Shown: positions 6,652-12,326 of the stretch, in pieces
How positions within the stretch are numbered: the first letter of the stretch is position 1
Layout of the letters: every line of letters begins with the position of its first letter
Source: a bacterium
GTDB taxonomy: Bacteria; Patescibacteriota; Minisyncoccia; UBA6257; Colwellbacteraceae
Reading direction: 5' to 3'
Length of the DNA: 12,326 nt
NCBI GenBank assembly: GCA_021811305.1
Contig: JAJZPD010000019.1
Coordinates: 1 to 12,326 of the forward strand
Program-made: the position numbers and the translations under genes
Notes under the pieces: model-generated
Told to the model about the DNA's origin: nothing
The model's input: only the letters and a program-made list of their open reading frames with translations
The model's database searches: none

Positions 6652-7605
6652 TTATGGACTCCAGTTCACAACGACCCCGTTTACCACCGGACTGGTGGTC
6701 GCGTTCGCTCCTTTTTCAAGGTAAACAATGTAACGGAAGTAGCGCTTGCCGTTTGCGTAGCAAGCAGTTATCGGAACCGGTATCCCCGGCCCGGCTGGCG
6801 TGTAATAAGAATTGGAAGTCCCGTCCGGGCCGACAAACGCCCCGTCGCAAGCAGAGCTGTTACAGGCGTTGCTGGCGCAGGTCGCTCCCCAACTAGCGGA
6901 TGAAGAGGAGGCGGTGGCCAGCTGGAACTTAACGCTGGTTCCCGTGGGCTGGGTGCCGTTCCACATGATGGAGTTGTAAGTCGTTCCGGTGGAACCGGTA
7001 TCTAAAGTCGAGGACTCGAGCCAGCCTGAAGCCTGGGCCGACCAGACGGTCGTTACGCCATAACTGACGGTTCCGCAAGTATTGGTGTTTGCGCAGTTGA
7101 AGCTGAACCAGCCAACATTATCGTTCCAAGCCCAGCCCTGGAAGTTGCCGGTGGAATCGATCGTTACCTCATAGGTCGGACTTGAAGGACAAACCCAGGT
7201 CGAGCCGTTCCAGGTCGAGCCGCCGCTCGCATTTCCGCAAAAACTGATCCAGCCGACATTGTCGTTCCAAGCCCACCCGGCCAAATTACCGTTTCCGTCG
7301 TTGGTCACCTGGAAGTTGCTGGTTCCGCAGATATTTCCGTTAGGCGAAGTGTTGCAATCCAATGCCACGTAGCCCATCGATGAGCTGGCATAGCCGCTGA
7401 TGCCGGTGGAGTTTACGGTTACATTTCCGGTTGAGTAAAAATCGACCCAGCCGATATTATCGTTCCAAGCCCAGTGGTTCACGGAATCAATATTGGTTGA
7501 AGCTAGCGCGGCGTGGGGCAGGAGAAGGTAAGCCGCTCCGAAAAGTGTGAAAAATAACAGAGCCTTGGCTTTCGCGGTTTTGAATAAACGAAAAGTCTGT
7601 CTCAT
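6652..7605 (-). CDS. Secreted W-x-W-N-D-N-x-G-W repeat protein in the pilus operon
   Basis: A 317-residue exported protein of unknown function. The N-terminus is a Sec signal peptide: basic (RQTFRLFKTAKAK), hydrophobic to residue 30, then HAALA|S with an Ala-x-Ala site near residue 36. The mature part has three near-identical motifs, WAWNDNIGW (45-53), WAWNDNVGW (111-119) and WAWNDNVGW (158-166), and a degenerate fourth, GYASSSMGYVAL (71-82). Each full copy is followed by a short strand of the type (V/I/F)(D/S)F. The C-terminal domain (about 190-317; VKFQLATASS, VGPDGTSNSYYTP, KRYFRYIVYLEKG, VVNGVVVNW) looks like a beta-sandwich. Ten cysteines are scattered through the mature chain, suggesting disulphides. 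It sits four bases from each neighbouring pilin gene, so it is probably co-expressed with the pilus. It has no prepilin leader, so it would not enter the fibre by the usual route. Adhesin or pilus-tip role is inference. Confidence 0.85.
   Translation of the reverse strand: MRQTFRLFKTAKAKALLFFTLFGAAYLLLPHAALASTNIDSVNHWAWNDNIGWVDFYSTGNVTVNSTGISGYASSSMGYVALDCNTSPNGNICGTSNFQVTNDGNGNLAGWAWNDNVGWISFCGNASGGSTWNGSTWVCPSSPTYEVTIDSTGNFQGWAWNDNVGWFSFNCANTNTCGTVSYGVTTVWSAQASGWLESSTLDTGSTGTTYNSIMWNGTQPTGTSVKFQLATASSSSASWGATCASNACNSSACDGAFVGPDGTSNSYYTPAGPGIPVPITACYANGKRYFRYIVYLEKGANATTSPVVNGVVVNWSP
7108..7474. repeat. Three in-gene DNA repeats encoding the WNDN motif
   Basis: Plus-strand copies begin at 7108, 7249 and 7447 and run about 27-28 bases. 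All contain the word CGTTCCAAGCCCA, preceded by CCAGCCAACATTAT, CCAGCCGACATTGT or CCAGCCGATATTAT. They differ at only a few bases, mostly silent positions, and encode the W-A-W-N-D-N-(I/V)-G-W motifs. Such strong identity at DNA level is compatible with recent duplication or gene conversion between repeats, or with selection on an exact motif. Confidence 0.85.
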
Positions 7606-7609
7606 GGAT

Positions 7610-8287
7610 TTAGTATTTTAGCAATTCGATTGCGCCGCTGGTCGAGGTGGAAATATTGCTCGAAGAAGCATAATCCGGCTGCGGAGAAGTTACGGGGCCT
7701 TGAACGTTGGCCGAACCGCTCCAGTCATTATACTGCGTAACTCGGTCCTTGGAATGAGCTAGGTACGTCGGCACCGAGACAGTGCTACTGGCTCCGCCAA
7801 CATTGGTCCACGAAACGTAAGCCGTTACCAGCTCGGTTGAAGGATCCTGTAGAATGCCGACGCCGCCGGAACAGGAGGTCGGCGAACTTGTCGTGATGGT
7901 GCCGGTGCCGCAGTTGGTGCGGTTAACATCCTGCACCGAGAAGTAGCGAGTAAAAGTGACTCCATTTTTCACAGTCGAGTCGGTTCCGGTCGAAACCGAA
8001 AGGGTCGGCGGCGTTCCGGTCGTAACCAGATAGTACTGCGAAGTCGGCCCCTTGGTCGGCAAGTTGTAGATTGCCGACCAATCGCCATCGGCTAAAGACT
8101 GGACGTTATCAAGGAGTCCATTGGCCAGGGAGGTGGCGGTGCTCGCCAGACGGTTCTGGGCGTCGCTACGCATAGTGATGACGATAGCGGAAACAACCGC
8201 TCCGATGATAATGGCGCCGACGGTAGTGGCCACCAATATTTCAGCCAACGATTGTCCGCTCCGCGGGTCTCTAATCATTCCTTTCAT
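7610..8287 (-). CDS. PilV-like minor prepilin
   Basis: A 225-residue type IV prepilin-like protein. The leader MKGMIRDPRSG is followed by QSLAEILVATTVGAIIIGAV, giving cleavage after G11 and the conserved glutamate at +5 (E16). The long hydrophobic helix runs to about residue 38. The globular part is Ser/Thr/Gly-rich with a VTAYVSWTNVGG strand and TYLAHSKDRVTQYNDWSG near the C-terminus, and has two cysteines. I chose the ATG at 8287. An upstream TTG (8332) would add 15 residues, but they would make a poor leader and start inside a repeat element. An ATG at 8278 is also possible: it gives an 8-residue leader, and AAAGGA directly abuts it, too close for a normal Shine-Dalgarno site. It heads the tightly spaced group down to the PilM-PilN gene. 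Confidence 0.78.
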   Translation of the reverse strand: MKGMIRDPRSGQSLAEILVATTVGAIIIGAVVSAIVITMRSDAQNRLASTATSLANGLLDNVQSLADGDWSAIYNLPTKGPTSQYYLVTTGTPPTLSVSTGTDSTVKNGVTFTRYFSVQDVNRTNCGTGTITTSSPTSCSGGVGILQDPSTELVTAYVSWTNVGGASSTVSVPTYLAHSKDRVTQYNDWSGSANVQGPVTSPQPDYASSSNISTSTSGAIELLKY

Positions 8288-8325
8288 TATAAAATAAAGA
8301 TGAAACGGAGAACAGTTGATAAATA

Positions 8326-8416
8326 AGTGCAAAACTAAAAGCTAAAAGCGAAAAACAATAGCGCGGTTCGTTGGAATCGTTCTTTTGCCTTTTGCTCTTT
8401 TAGTTTTGCGCTTTTT
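8326..8416. repeat. Imperfect palindrome, repeat copy B
   Basis: An A-rich arm (8329-8356; words GCAAAACTAAAAGC, TAAAAGCGAAAAAC) faces a T-rich arm (8380-8412; CTTTTGCCTTTTGCTC, TTTTAGTTTTGCGC). The intervening 23 bases are unpaired and include GCGCGGTTCGTTGG. The T-rich arm matches copy A (4113-4145) at 31 of 33 bases. Confidence 0.8.
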
Positions 8417-8419
8417 TTC

Positions 8420-8548
8420 AAATTCCAAGCACGAAATCCTAAATCCGAAACAAATCAGAAATAACAAATCCGAAATCACAAACACAAACGGGTTTGGAAT
8501 TTAAAGTTTGTAATTTTGAATTTGTTTAGGATTTAGTGCTTCGAATTT
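8420..8548. repeat. Inner palindrome of a second repeat family
   Basis: The left end 8420-8440 and the reverse complement of the right end 8528-8548 agree at 19 of 21 bases; the shared pattern is AAATTC-S-AAGCAC-K-AAATCCT. Further in, both arms continue with A-rich words (AAACAAATTC, AATCCGAAA, ATTACAAAC), so the pairing extends imperfectly towards a centre near 8485. The vocabulary differs from the AAAGCGCAAAA family around it. This looks like one repeat inserted in, or captured between, two copies of another. Confidence 0.78.
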
Positions 8549-8566
8549 AGTTAATTACTGGCCGGT

Positions 8567-8653
8567 GTTTTGCGCTTTGCGCTTTAAGCTTTGCGCTCGC
8601 TTTGCCGCTGCTTTTCGCTTTTCGCTTTTAGCTTTTAGTTTTGCGCTCTTAGT
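8567..8653. repeat. T-rich repeat copy C overlapping the pilin stop codon
   Basis: On the plus strand this is a run of GCGCTTT, GCTTTTCGC and CTTTTAGC words ending in TTTTGCGCTCTTAGT (8639-8653). That last 15-mer is identical to 4137-4151 in copy A. The segment 8603-8618 is identical to 10536-10551 in copy D (core GCCGCTGCTTTTCGC). The pilin gene's stop codon (8649-8651) is inside the 15-mer, so the repeat boundary and the gene end overlap. Confidence 0.8.
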
Positions 8654-9137
8654 AGCTGACCGTCCCGTTGGCGTTCAGCGTCACCGTCGCTTGCTGGCCG
8701 CCGATGGCGCTTAGGGTGATCGCCGTCGAGGTGCTGAGACCAGTCGAACAGTCTATCGGCAGGCCGCTAATTTGAGCGAAGCAGATATCCACGGCCGAGC
8801 CAAGCGCAATGCCGGAAAAACTGACACCTTGATCGAGCGGCGTCAGGGTCGACGGCGTACCATAAGCATAGGTCGAGGTGCCGTACCACAGCTGGTAGTA
8901 GTAGCCGCCGGTCGAAGTATTGTTGCTCAGGTGAATGCCCCAGCGGCTGGCGTTCAGCTGCGTCTGCGAATTGGAAATAGCGGCGCGGATGCCATAGGCC
9001 AAGCCCTCGGCGTCCTTATTAAGGGAGTAGCGGTAACGGGAGCTAAAGAAGTTCGGCAGGGTGACGACGGCGATTATCGCCATGATCGACATGACAATCA
9101 GCAGTTCGACTAGTGTGAAACCCCTGTCTTTCCACAT
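8649..9137 (-). CDS. GspH/FimT-like type IV prepilin
   Basis: A 162-residue class III prepilin. The six-residue leader MWKDRG is followed by FTLVELLIVMSIMAIIAVVTL, so PilD-type cleavage falls after G6, with F at +1 and the conserved glutamate at +5 (E11). The N-terminal helix is followed by a globular domain with C119 and C130, which may form a disulphide loop (CFAQISGLPIDC). The C-terminal half (AITLSAIGGQQATVTLNANGTVSY) follows the GspH/FimT pattern of strands ending in G-x-V. It could therefore be a minor, initiating pilin rather than the major subunit; no more abundant-looking pilin is present in the window. It begins four bases after the pilC stop, with the weak purine run AAAAGA ahead of it. 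The stop codon lies in repeat copy C. Confidence 0.87.
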   Translation of the reverse strand: MWKDRGFTLVELLIVMSIMAIIAVVTLPNFFSSRYRYSLNKDAEGLAYGIRAAISNSQTQLNASRWGIHLSNNTSTGGYYYQLWYGTSTYAYGTPSTLTPLDQGVSFSGIALGSAVDICFAQISGLPIDCSTGLSTSTAITLSAIGGQQATVTLNANGTVSY

Positions 9138-9141
9138 TCTT

Positions 9142-10353
9142 TTAATATTGAGCGGTTAGCTGGTAAATCGGAACGATGATCGACAAAGCGATTCCGCCGA
9201 CCATGATACCCATTATTAAAAGAAGAGCCGGCTCCAGGAAGGACATCAGAATCTTGATAGAGGAGTCGATTTCGGCGGCGTAGAAGTCGGAGAGCGTATC
9301 CAAGATATTCTCCATATGCCCGGCCTTTTCTGAGATGGTTATCAAGTTGACCACCACTCTCGGAAAGACGGTCTCGCGGCGGAAAGAGTCCCCGATCGTT
9401 AGTCCCTTAGCCACTCCTTCCTTGGCGATGCGGTTCAGCGCCGCCTCCATTTCGGTGGAGCCAGAGGCGCCGGCGGTTATCCCTAAAGCATCGAGAATCG
9501 GCAGGCCGGAGCGTAGTAAGGAAGCGAGAGTCGCGGAAAAGCGCTGCAGCGCCATCTTCTCCACGACATCCCTAATGACCGGGGTGCGTGAAAGCGTCTG
9601 GTCGAGAAACTTTCTGCCTCCCGCTGTGCGGAAGAACATCCACAAGCCGATAGCCGCGGCGATAATTAAAGGCAGGATAATCGCGATGTTCCCTCCGATG
9701 AAAAGGCCGACGCCGAAAACAATCTTGGTGAAGACCGGTGGATTGATTCCCGAGCTCAAGAAAGTGCTGGCTATTCTCGGCAGAATGAAGGTCACCATCA
9801 CCAGAAGGATAACCGAGGCCATAATCAACAGGATGACCGGATAGATCAACGCCGCCCGAATCTTATCGCGTATCTCCTGCTGCTTTTGCAGCGAGGTGCT
9901 CAGGTCTCCGAAGACTTTTTCCAGATTGCCGGAACTCTCCCCCGCCTTCACCATATTGATGAAGACCGGCGAAAAATACTTGGGATAGCGTGAAAAAGAG
10001 GTGTAAAACGGCTGCCCTTTGCTCAAGGCGTCGCGCACCTCCATTAAGAATGACTTGACCGCCGGCTTATCGAAGTCCTCGACTAGAATATCGATGGCTT
10101 TAAAAAGATCAGTGCCAACCTTGAGCATCAGCGCCAGATACTTAGTGAGGAAAACCTGGTCAGCGATGGTGATTCCTCCCTGCTGCAACCCTCCGAAAAA
10201 TTTCTGGGTCTCGGTCTGGCGGATCGCCTTGAGCGAGATCGGCTTCCAGTTCTGCCCGCCCATCCACTCCAAAACCTCCGCCGGGCTCTTGGCTTCGACG
10301 TACCCCTCCATCAGCCTGCCGTTAGGGTCGGATGCTACGTAGCGGAATCGCAT
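9142..10353 (-). CDS. pilC: Type IV pilus inner-membrane platform protein PilC (GspF family)
   Basis: Polytopic membrane protein on which PilB acts to drive pilin insertion into the fibre. The 403-residue protein has the usual two GspF domains. The first contains FLTKYLALMLKVGTDLFKAI (68-87). The second contains FSATLASLLRSGLPILDAL (272-290), the family signature. Hydrophobic segments lie at about 169-191, 211-241 and 371-396, as expected, and a PilC N-terminal region (MRFRYVASDPNGRLMEGYVE) is present. Length is typical. It is four bases upstream of the prepilin gene and 221 bases downstream of pilB, that gap being filled by repeat copy D. No Shine-Dalgarno motif precedes the ATG. Confidence 0.95.
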   Translation of the reverse strand: MRFRYVASDPNGRLMEGYVEAKSPAEVLEWMGGQNWKPISLKAIRQTETQKFFGGLQQGGITIADQVFLTKYLALMLKVGTDLFKAIDILVEDFDKPAVKSFLMEVRDALSKGQPFYTSFSRYPKYFSPVFINMVKAGESSGNLEKVFGDLSTSLQKQQEIRDKIRAALIYPVILLIMASVILLVMVTFILPRIASTFLSSGINPPVFTKIVFGVGLFIGGNIAIILPLIIAAAIGLWMFFRTAGGRKFLDQTLSRTPVIRDVVEKMALQRFSATLASLLRSGLPILDALGITAGASGSTEMEAALNRIAKEGVAKGLTIGDSFRRETVFPRVVVNLITISEKAGHMENILDTLSDFYAAEIDSSIKILMSFLEPALLLIMGIMVGGIALSIIVPIYQLTAQY

Positions 10354-10574
10354 TGATTTGAGTAATTGCTTTGCTTTACAACACTATTGTAAAAACCCAA
10401 ATGGTTTCTGCTTGTATTTTAAAGCGCAAAACGAAAAGCGCAAAATGCAAAGCAATTAACGATCGGTGGTTAGCCGTTATTTTTAGCTTTTAGTTTTTCG
10501 CTTTTAGCTTTTAATTTTGCGTTTTACACTCACCGTGCCGCTGCTTTTCGCGTTGCGCTTTAAGTTTTGCGCTT
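10354..10574. repeat. Intergenic region with imperfect palindrome, repeat copy D
   Basis: The 221 bases between pilB and pilC hold a third long palindrome. An A-rich arm (10417-10461; AAAGCGCAAAACGAAAAGCG) faces a T-rich arm (10476-10527; TTTTTAGCTTTTAG, CGCTTTTAGC, AATTTTGCG). A further T-rich tail (10528-10577) resembles copy C and shares 10536-10551 with it exactly. Positions 10499-10520 match copy C (8623-8644) at 21 of 22 bases. The tail runs into the pilB stop codon at 10575-10577. The part nearest pilC holds a small inverted repeat (10375-10393). Confidence 0.78.
10375..10393. promoter_or_regulatory. Inverted repeat with possible -10 element upstream of pilC
   Basis: TTTACAA (10375-10381) and TTGTAAA (10387-10393) form a perfect 7-bp inverted repeat with 5-base spacer, about 21 bases ahead of the pilC ATG. 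Read on the minus strand it contains TACAAT, a good match to a -10 box, though the -35 position is poor. It could be an operator over a pilC promoter or a leader hairpin; the sequence alone does not decide. Confidence 0.35.
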
Positions 10575-12284
10575 TTACTCTCCTATCACCCGCAGAACCT
10601 CGTCGATTGTGGTTACGCCCAGTTCGGCCTTGCGCAGTCCGTCTTCGAACATCGAGACCATCCCCTCCTGCTTCGCCAGGGCGCGCAGGTTGTCGAAAGT
10701 GAAGTTGGGACTGACGATAAGCTCGCGGACCTTTTCCGAAACGCTTAGCAGCTCAAAAATGCCGACTCGGCCGGAATATCCGGTAAAACCGTCGGCGGCG
10801 CAACCTTTGCCGCGGTATAACTGCTTCGGAATCGGATATTTTTCCGGATCAAGCCCGGCCTCTTTGATTTGGCTCTGAATCGCCTTAATCTCCTGGTCGC
10901 TCGGTTCGTAGGATTCAATGCAGCCCAGATGGATCTTCCGGACCAGGCGCTGGGCGAGAACGGCGTTCAAAACCGCGGCCACCAGGTAAGGCTCGACGTT
11001 CATGTCCATCAGTCGCGGAACCGCGGTCGGAGCGTCGCTGGTATGCAGCGAGCTCAGAACCAAGTGTCCGGTCAAAGCCGACTGCACGCCGATGCTGGCC
11101 GTTTCTTCGTCGCGCATCTCGCCGACCATGATGATATTCGGGTCTTGGCGCAAAATTGAGCGCAGCCCATCGGCAAAAGTTATCCCGGCCGCGGTGTTCA
11201 CTTGGATTTGGTTTATATACTTAATGTTGTACTCAATCGGGTCCTCAATGGTGACGATGTTCACCTCGGGATGGTTTAAAACGTTAATGACCGAATACAG
11301 GGTCGTGGTCTTGCCGGAACCGGTCGGACCGCAGACCAAGACCATGCCGTAGCTCTTTTTGATATTCTCGGTCAAGAGATTAGCGGTATCCTCCATCATC
11401 CCAAGTTCGGCAAAGGAAAGGGGCCTAGTCGTCGCCGGCAACAACCTCATCTCGATCTTCTCGCCGTAGAAGGTCGGAATAATCGAGATTCTGACATCGA
11501 CTACATCCTCGCCGATCTTGTAGCGGAACCTTCCGTCCTGCGGTTTGTAGTGTTCGTCGATCTTTAGGCTGCCCAAGAGCTTGATGCGGGCGACGATCGC
11601 CGGAAAAACCTCCTTCGGCACCTTGAACATCTCGTGCAGGATGCCGTCGATGCGGTACCGGACGAGGACCTCGGCCTCCAGAACCTCCAAGTGTATGTCG
11701 GAGGCGCGCAGCGACAAGCCGTAGGAAAGGATGTTGTCGACGATAGCCACGATCGGCACCTCGCCGGCCGCCTCTTCTCCATGGCTTCTGCTCAAAAGGG
11801 AGGCGCGCACATTTTCCTCGATCAGCTTAATATAGTTTTCCGCGGCCGCCGACCCGTAAAGAGAGAAACCTTTATTCAAATCGTCGGTAGTAGCCAGAAA
11901 AGGCCGGATTTTCGCTTTCAGATAACTCGTCAGGTACTCCAGTGTTACTAAGTCGCTCGGATCCTCGAAAGCGGCGTCCAGCGTGCCGTCAGTTTCTTGG
12001 TTGAAGAGGACAACGCGTTTTTCTCGCGCGACGCTTTCCGGCAACAGCTTTAAAACGTCGCGGTTGATGTTTTCGGCGGTCAGGTTGGCTAAAGGAATAT
12101 TAAAATATTTGGAAAGGAAGTTGTTTAGATAGCTTTCAGTGATGATATTGCGGGAGATGAGCGCGTCCTCGATGCTCTGACCCAAGCGCTTGGCCTCGGC
12201 TAGCAAGGTGTCGAAATCAGCGGGAGTAATCAAACCCTCGCCGACCACCAGTTCTTTAATCTTATCCTCGGGGACTCTTAGCAT
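10575..12284 (-). CDS. pilB: Type IV pilus assembly ATPase PilB (GspE family)
   Basis: Hexameric cytoplasmic ATPase that powers pilus extension. The 569-residue protein starts with a MshEN/T2SSE N-terminal domain (about 1-150, with RLGQSIEDALI at 33-43). The N2 segment includes the family motif ASDIHLE (194-200). Walker A is GPTGSGKTT (319-327), the Asp box TIEDPIEY (345-352), Walker B IIMVGEMRDEET (384-395) and the His box GHLVLSSLHTSDA (406-418). QRLVRK (445-450) leads into the usual zinc-binding region, but the four cysteines are altered: H452-x2-C455 and C495-x2-D498. This is extension-type rather than PilT because of the N-terminal domain and the remnant zinc motif. It is the first pilus gene in the window; only 42 bases of upstream sequence are visible. 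Its stop codon adjoins repeat copy D. Confidence 0.95.
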   Translation of the reverse strand: MLRVPEDKIKELVVGEGLITPADFDTLLAEAKRLGQSIEDALISRNIITESYLNNFLSKYFNIPLANLTAENINRDVLKLLPESVAREKRVVLFNQETDGTLDAAFEDPSDLVTLEYLTSYLKAKIRPFLATTDDLNKGFSLYGSAAAENYIKLIEENVRASLLSRSHGEEAAGEVPIVAIVDNILSYGLSLRASDIHLEVLEAEVLVRYRIDGILHEMFKVPKEVFPAIVARIKLLGSLKIDEHYKPQDGRFRYKIGEDVVDVRISIIPTFYGEKIEMRLLPATTRPLSFAELGMMEDTANLLTENIKKSYGMVLVCGPTGSGKTTTLYSVINVLNHPEVNIVTIEDPIEYNIKYINQIQVNTAAGITFADGLRSILRQDPNIIMVGEMRDEETASIGVQSALTGHLVLSSLHTSDAPTAVPRLMDMNVEPYLVAAVLNAVLAQRLVRKIHLGCIESYEPSDQEIKAIQSQIKEAGLDPEKYPIPKQLYRGKGCAADGFTGYSGRVGIFELLSVSEKVRELIVSPNFTFDNLRALAKQEGMVSMFEDGLRKAELGVTTIDEVLRVIGE

Positions 12285-12326
12285 CAGCTAAAATAAAACA
12301 AACGGTAATGATATATAAGTAGTATA
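12285..12326 (-). promoter_or_regulatory. AT-rich leader of pilB, truncated by window end
   Basis: Forty-two bases upstream of the pilB start, almost all A/T on the minus strand (TATACT at the very edge, then TTATATATC, then TTTTATTTTAGCTG before ATG). TATACT or TATATAT could be a -10 box, but any -35 lies outside the window. No Shine-Dalgarno sequence is present. Confidence 0.2.

Larger units (their letters stand above)
8288..8648. repeat. Composite nested inverted-repeat region between two pilin genes
   Basis: This 361-base gene gap is made largely of repeats. A perfect 26-bp inverted repeat (8329-8354 with 8619-8644) encloses everything. Inside, from left to right, are repeat copy B (8326-8416), an unrelated palindrome (8420-8548), a short link containing GGCCGG (8560-8565), and repeat copy C (8567-8653). 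The region has no transposase, no convincing ORF and no obvious target-site duplication at its edges. Read on the minus strand it follows the pilin stop codon and ends about 40 bases before the PilV-like start. It could form a large cruciform or RNA stem-loop in the pilus transcript. Confidence 0.8.

Noticed and set aside
6652..7605. Calling the repeat protein a pilin.
   Set aside because: Its N-terminus is a Sec signal peptide with an Ala-x-Ala site, not a G|xxxxE prepilin leader followed by the conserved helix.
8288..8332. An upstream TTG start extending the PilV-like protein by 15 residues.
   Set aside because: It would begin inside repeat copy B and give a 26-residue leader containing hydrophobic residues, unlike a prepilin leader; the ATG at 8287 gives a normal 11-residue basic leader.
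8326..8653. A CRISPR array, because of repeated A/T-rich words.
   Set aside because: The repeats are irregular, palindromic and of varying spacing, with no constant repeat or unique spacers, and no cas gene is present.
8326..8653. An insertion sequence with terminal inverted repeats.
   Set aside because: No transposase-coding capacity and no target-site duplication were found; it could at most be a non-autonomous element, so it is annotated as a repeat.

Overview
The window looks like a piece of a Patescibacteria (Candidate Phyla Radiation) chromosome, most likely from the Parcubacteria side. This is inferred from the gene set and protein style: a Gram-positive-like type IV pilus cluster with PilM and PilN fused in one chain, a secreted W-x-W-N-D-N-x-G-W repeat protein among the pilin genes, short housekeeping proteins, and AAAGCGCAAAA-type repeats in the intergenic DNA. 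TGA is an ordinary stop (hisS, lepB, pth), so the recoded Gracilibacteria/Absconditabacteria code does not apply. No rRNA, tRNA, CRISPR array, transposase or phage gene was seen.

Layout, following transcription on the minus strand from right to left. At 12284-4684 is a type IV pilus/pseudopilin cluster: PilB assembly ATPase, PilC platform protein, a GspH/FimT-like prepilin, a PilV-like prepilin, a Sec-secreted tryptophan-motif repeat protein, a PilX/GspK-like prepilin, and a PilM-PilN fusion. The last five genes after the 8.3-8.65 kb gap, and the pilC-pilin pair, are packed with 4-8 base spacers, so they look co-transcribed. At 4188-4712 a single plus-strand gene, peptidyl-tRNA hydrolase, runs tail-to-tail into the PilM-PilN gene with a 29-base overlap. 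At 3927-1 a second minus-strand operon carries lepB, hisS, a HIT hydrolase, rpsU, ybeY and the start of ftsA, with overlaps or very short gaps throughout. It joins protein export, translation, ribosome/rRNA maturation and cell division.

The three larger gaps (3928-4187, 8288-8648, 10354-10574) contain no gene. All three hold related copies of an A/T-strand-biased repeat (AAAGCG, CTAAAAGC, GCGCAAAAC words) arranged as long imperfect palindromes. The 8.3-8.65 kb gap is the most elaborate: a perfect 26-bp inverted repeat encloses a second, unrelated palindrome, and the stop codon of the upstream pilin gene sits inside the repeat consensus.

Functionally, PilB and PilC would polymerise the pilin subunits, PilM-PilN would couple the ATPase to the envelope side, and the repeat protein is a candidate exported adhesin or pilus-associated factor (inference). 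LepB in the neighbouring operon is the type of peptidase expected to cleave that protein's signal peptide. None of the fourteen starts has a convincing Shine-Dalgarno sequence at normal spacing, although bS21 is encoded.
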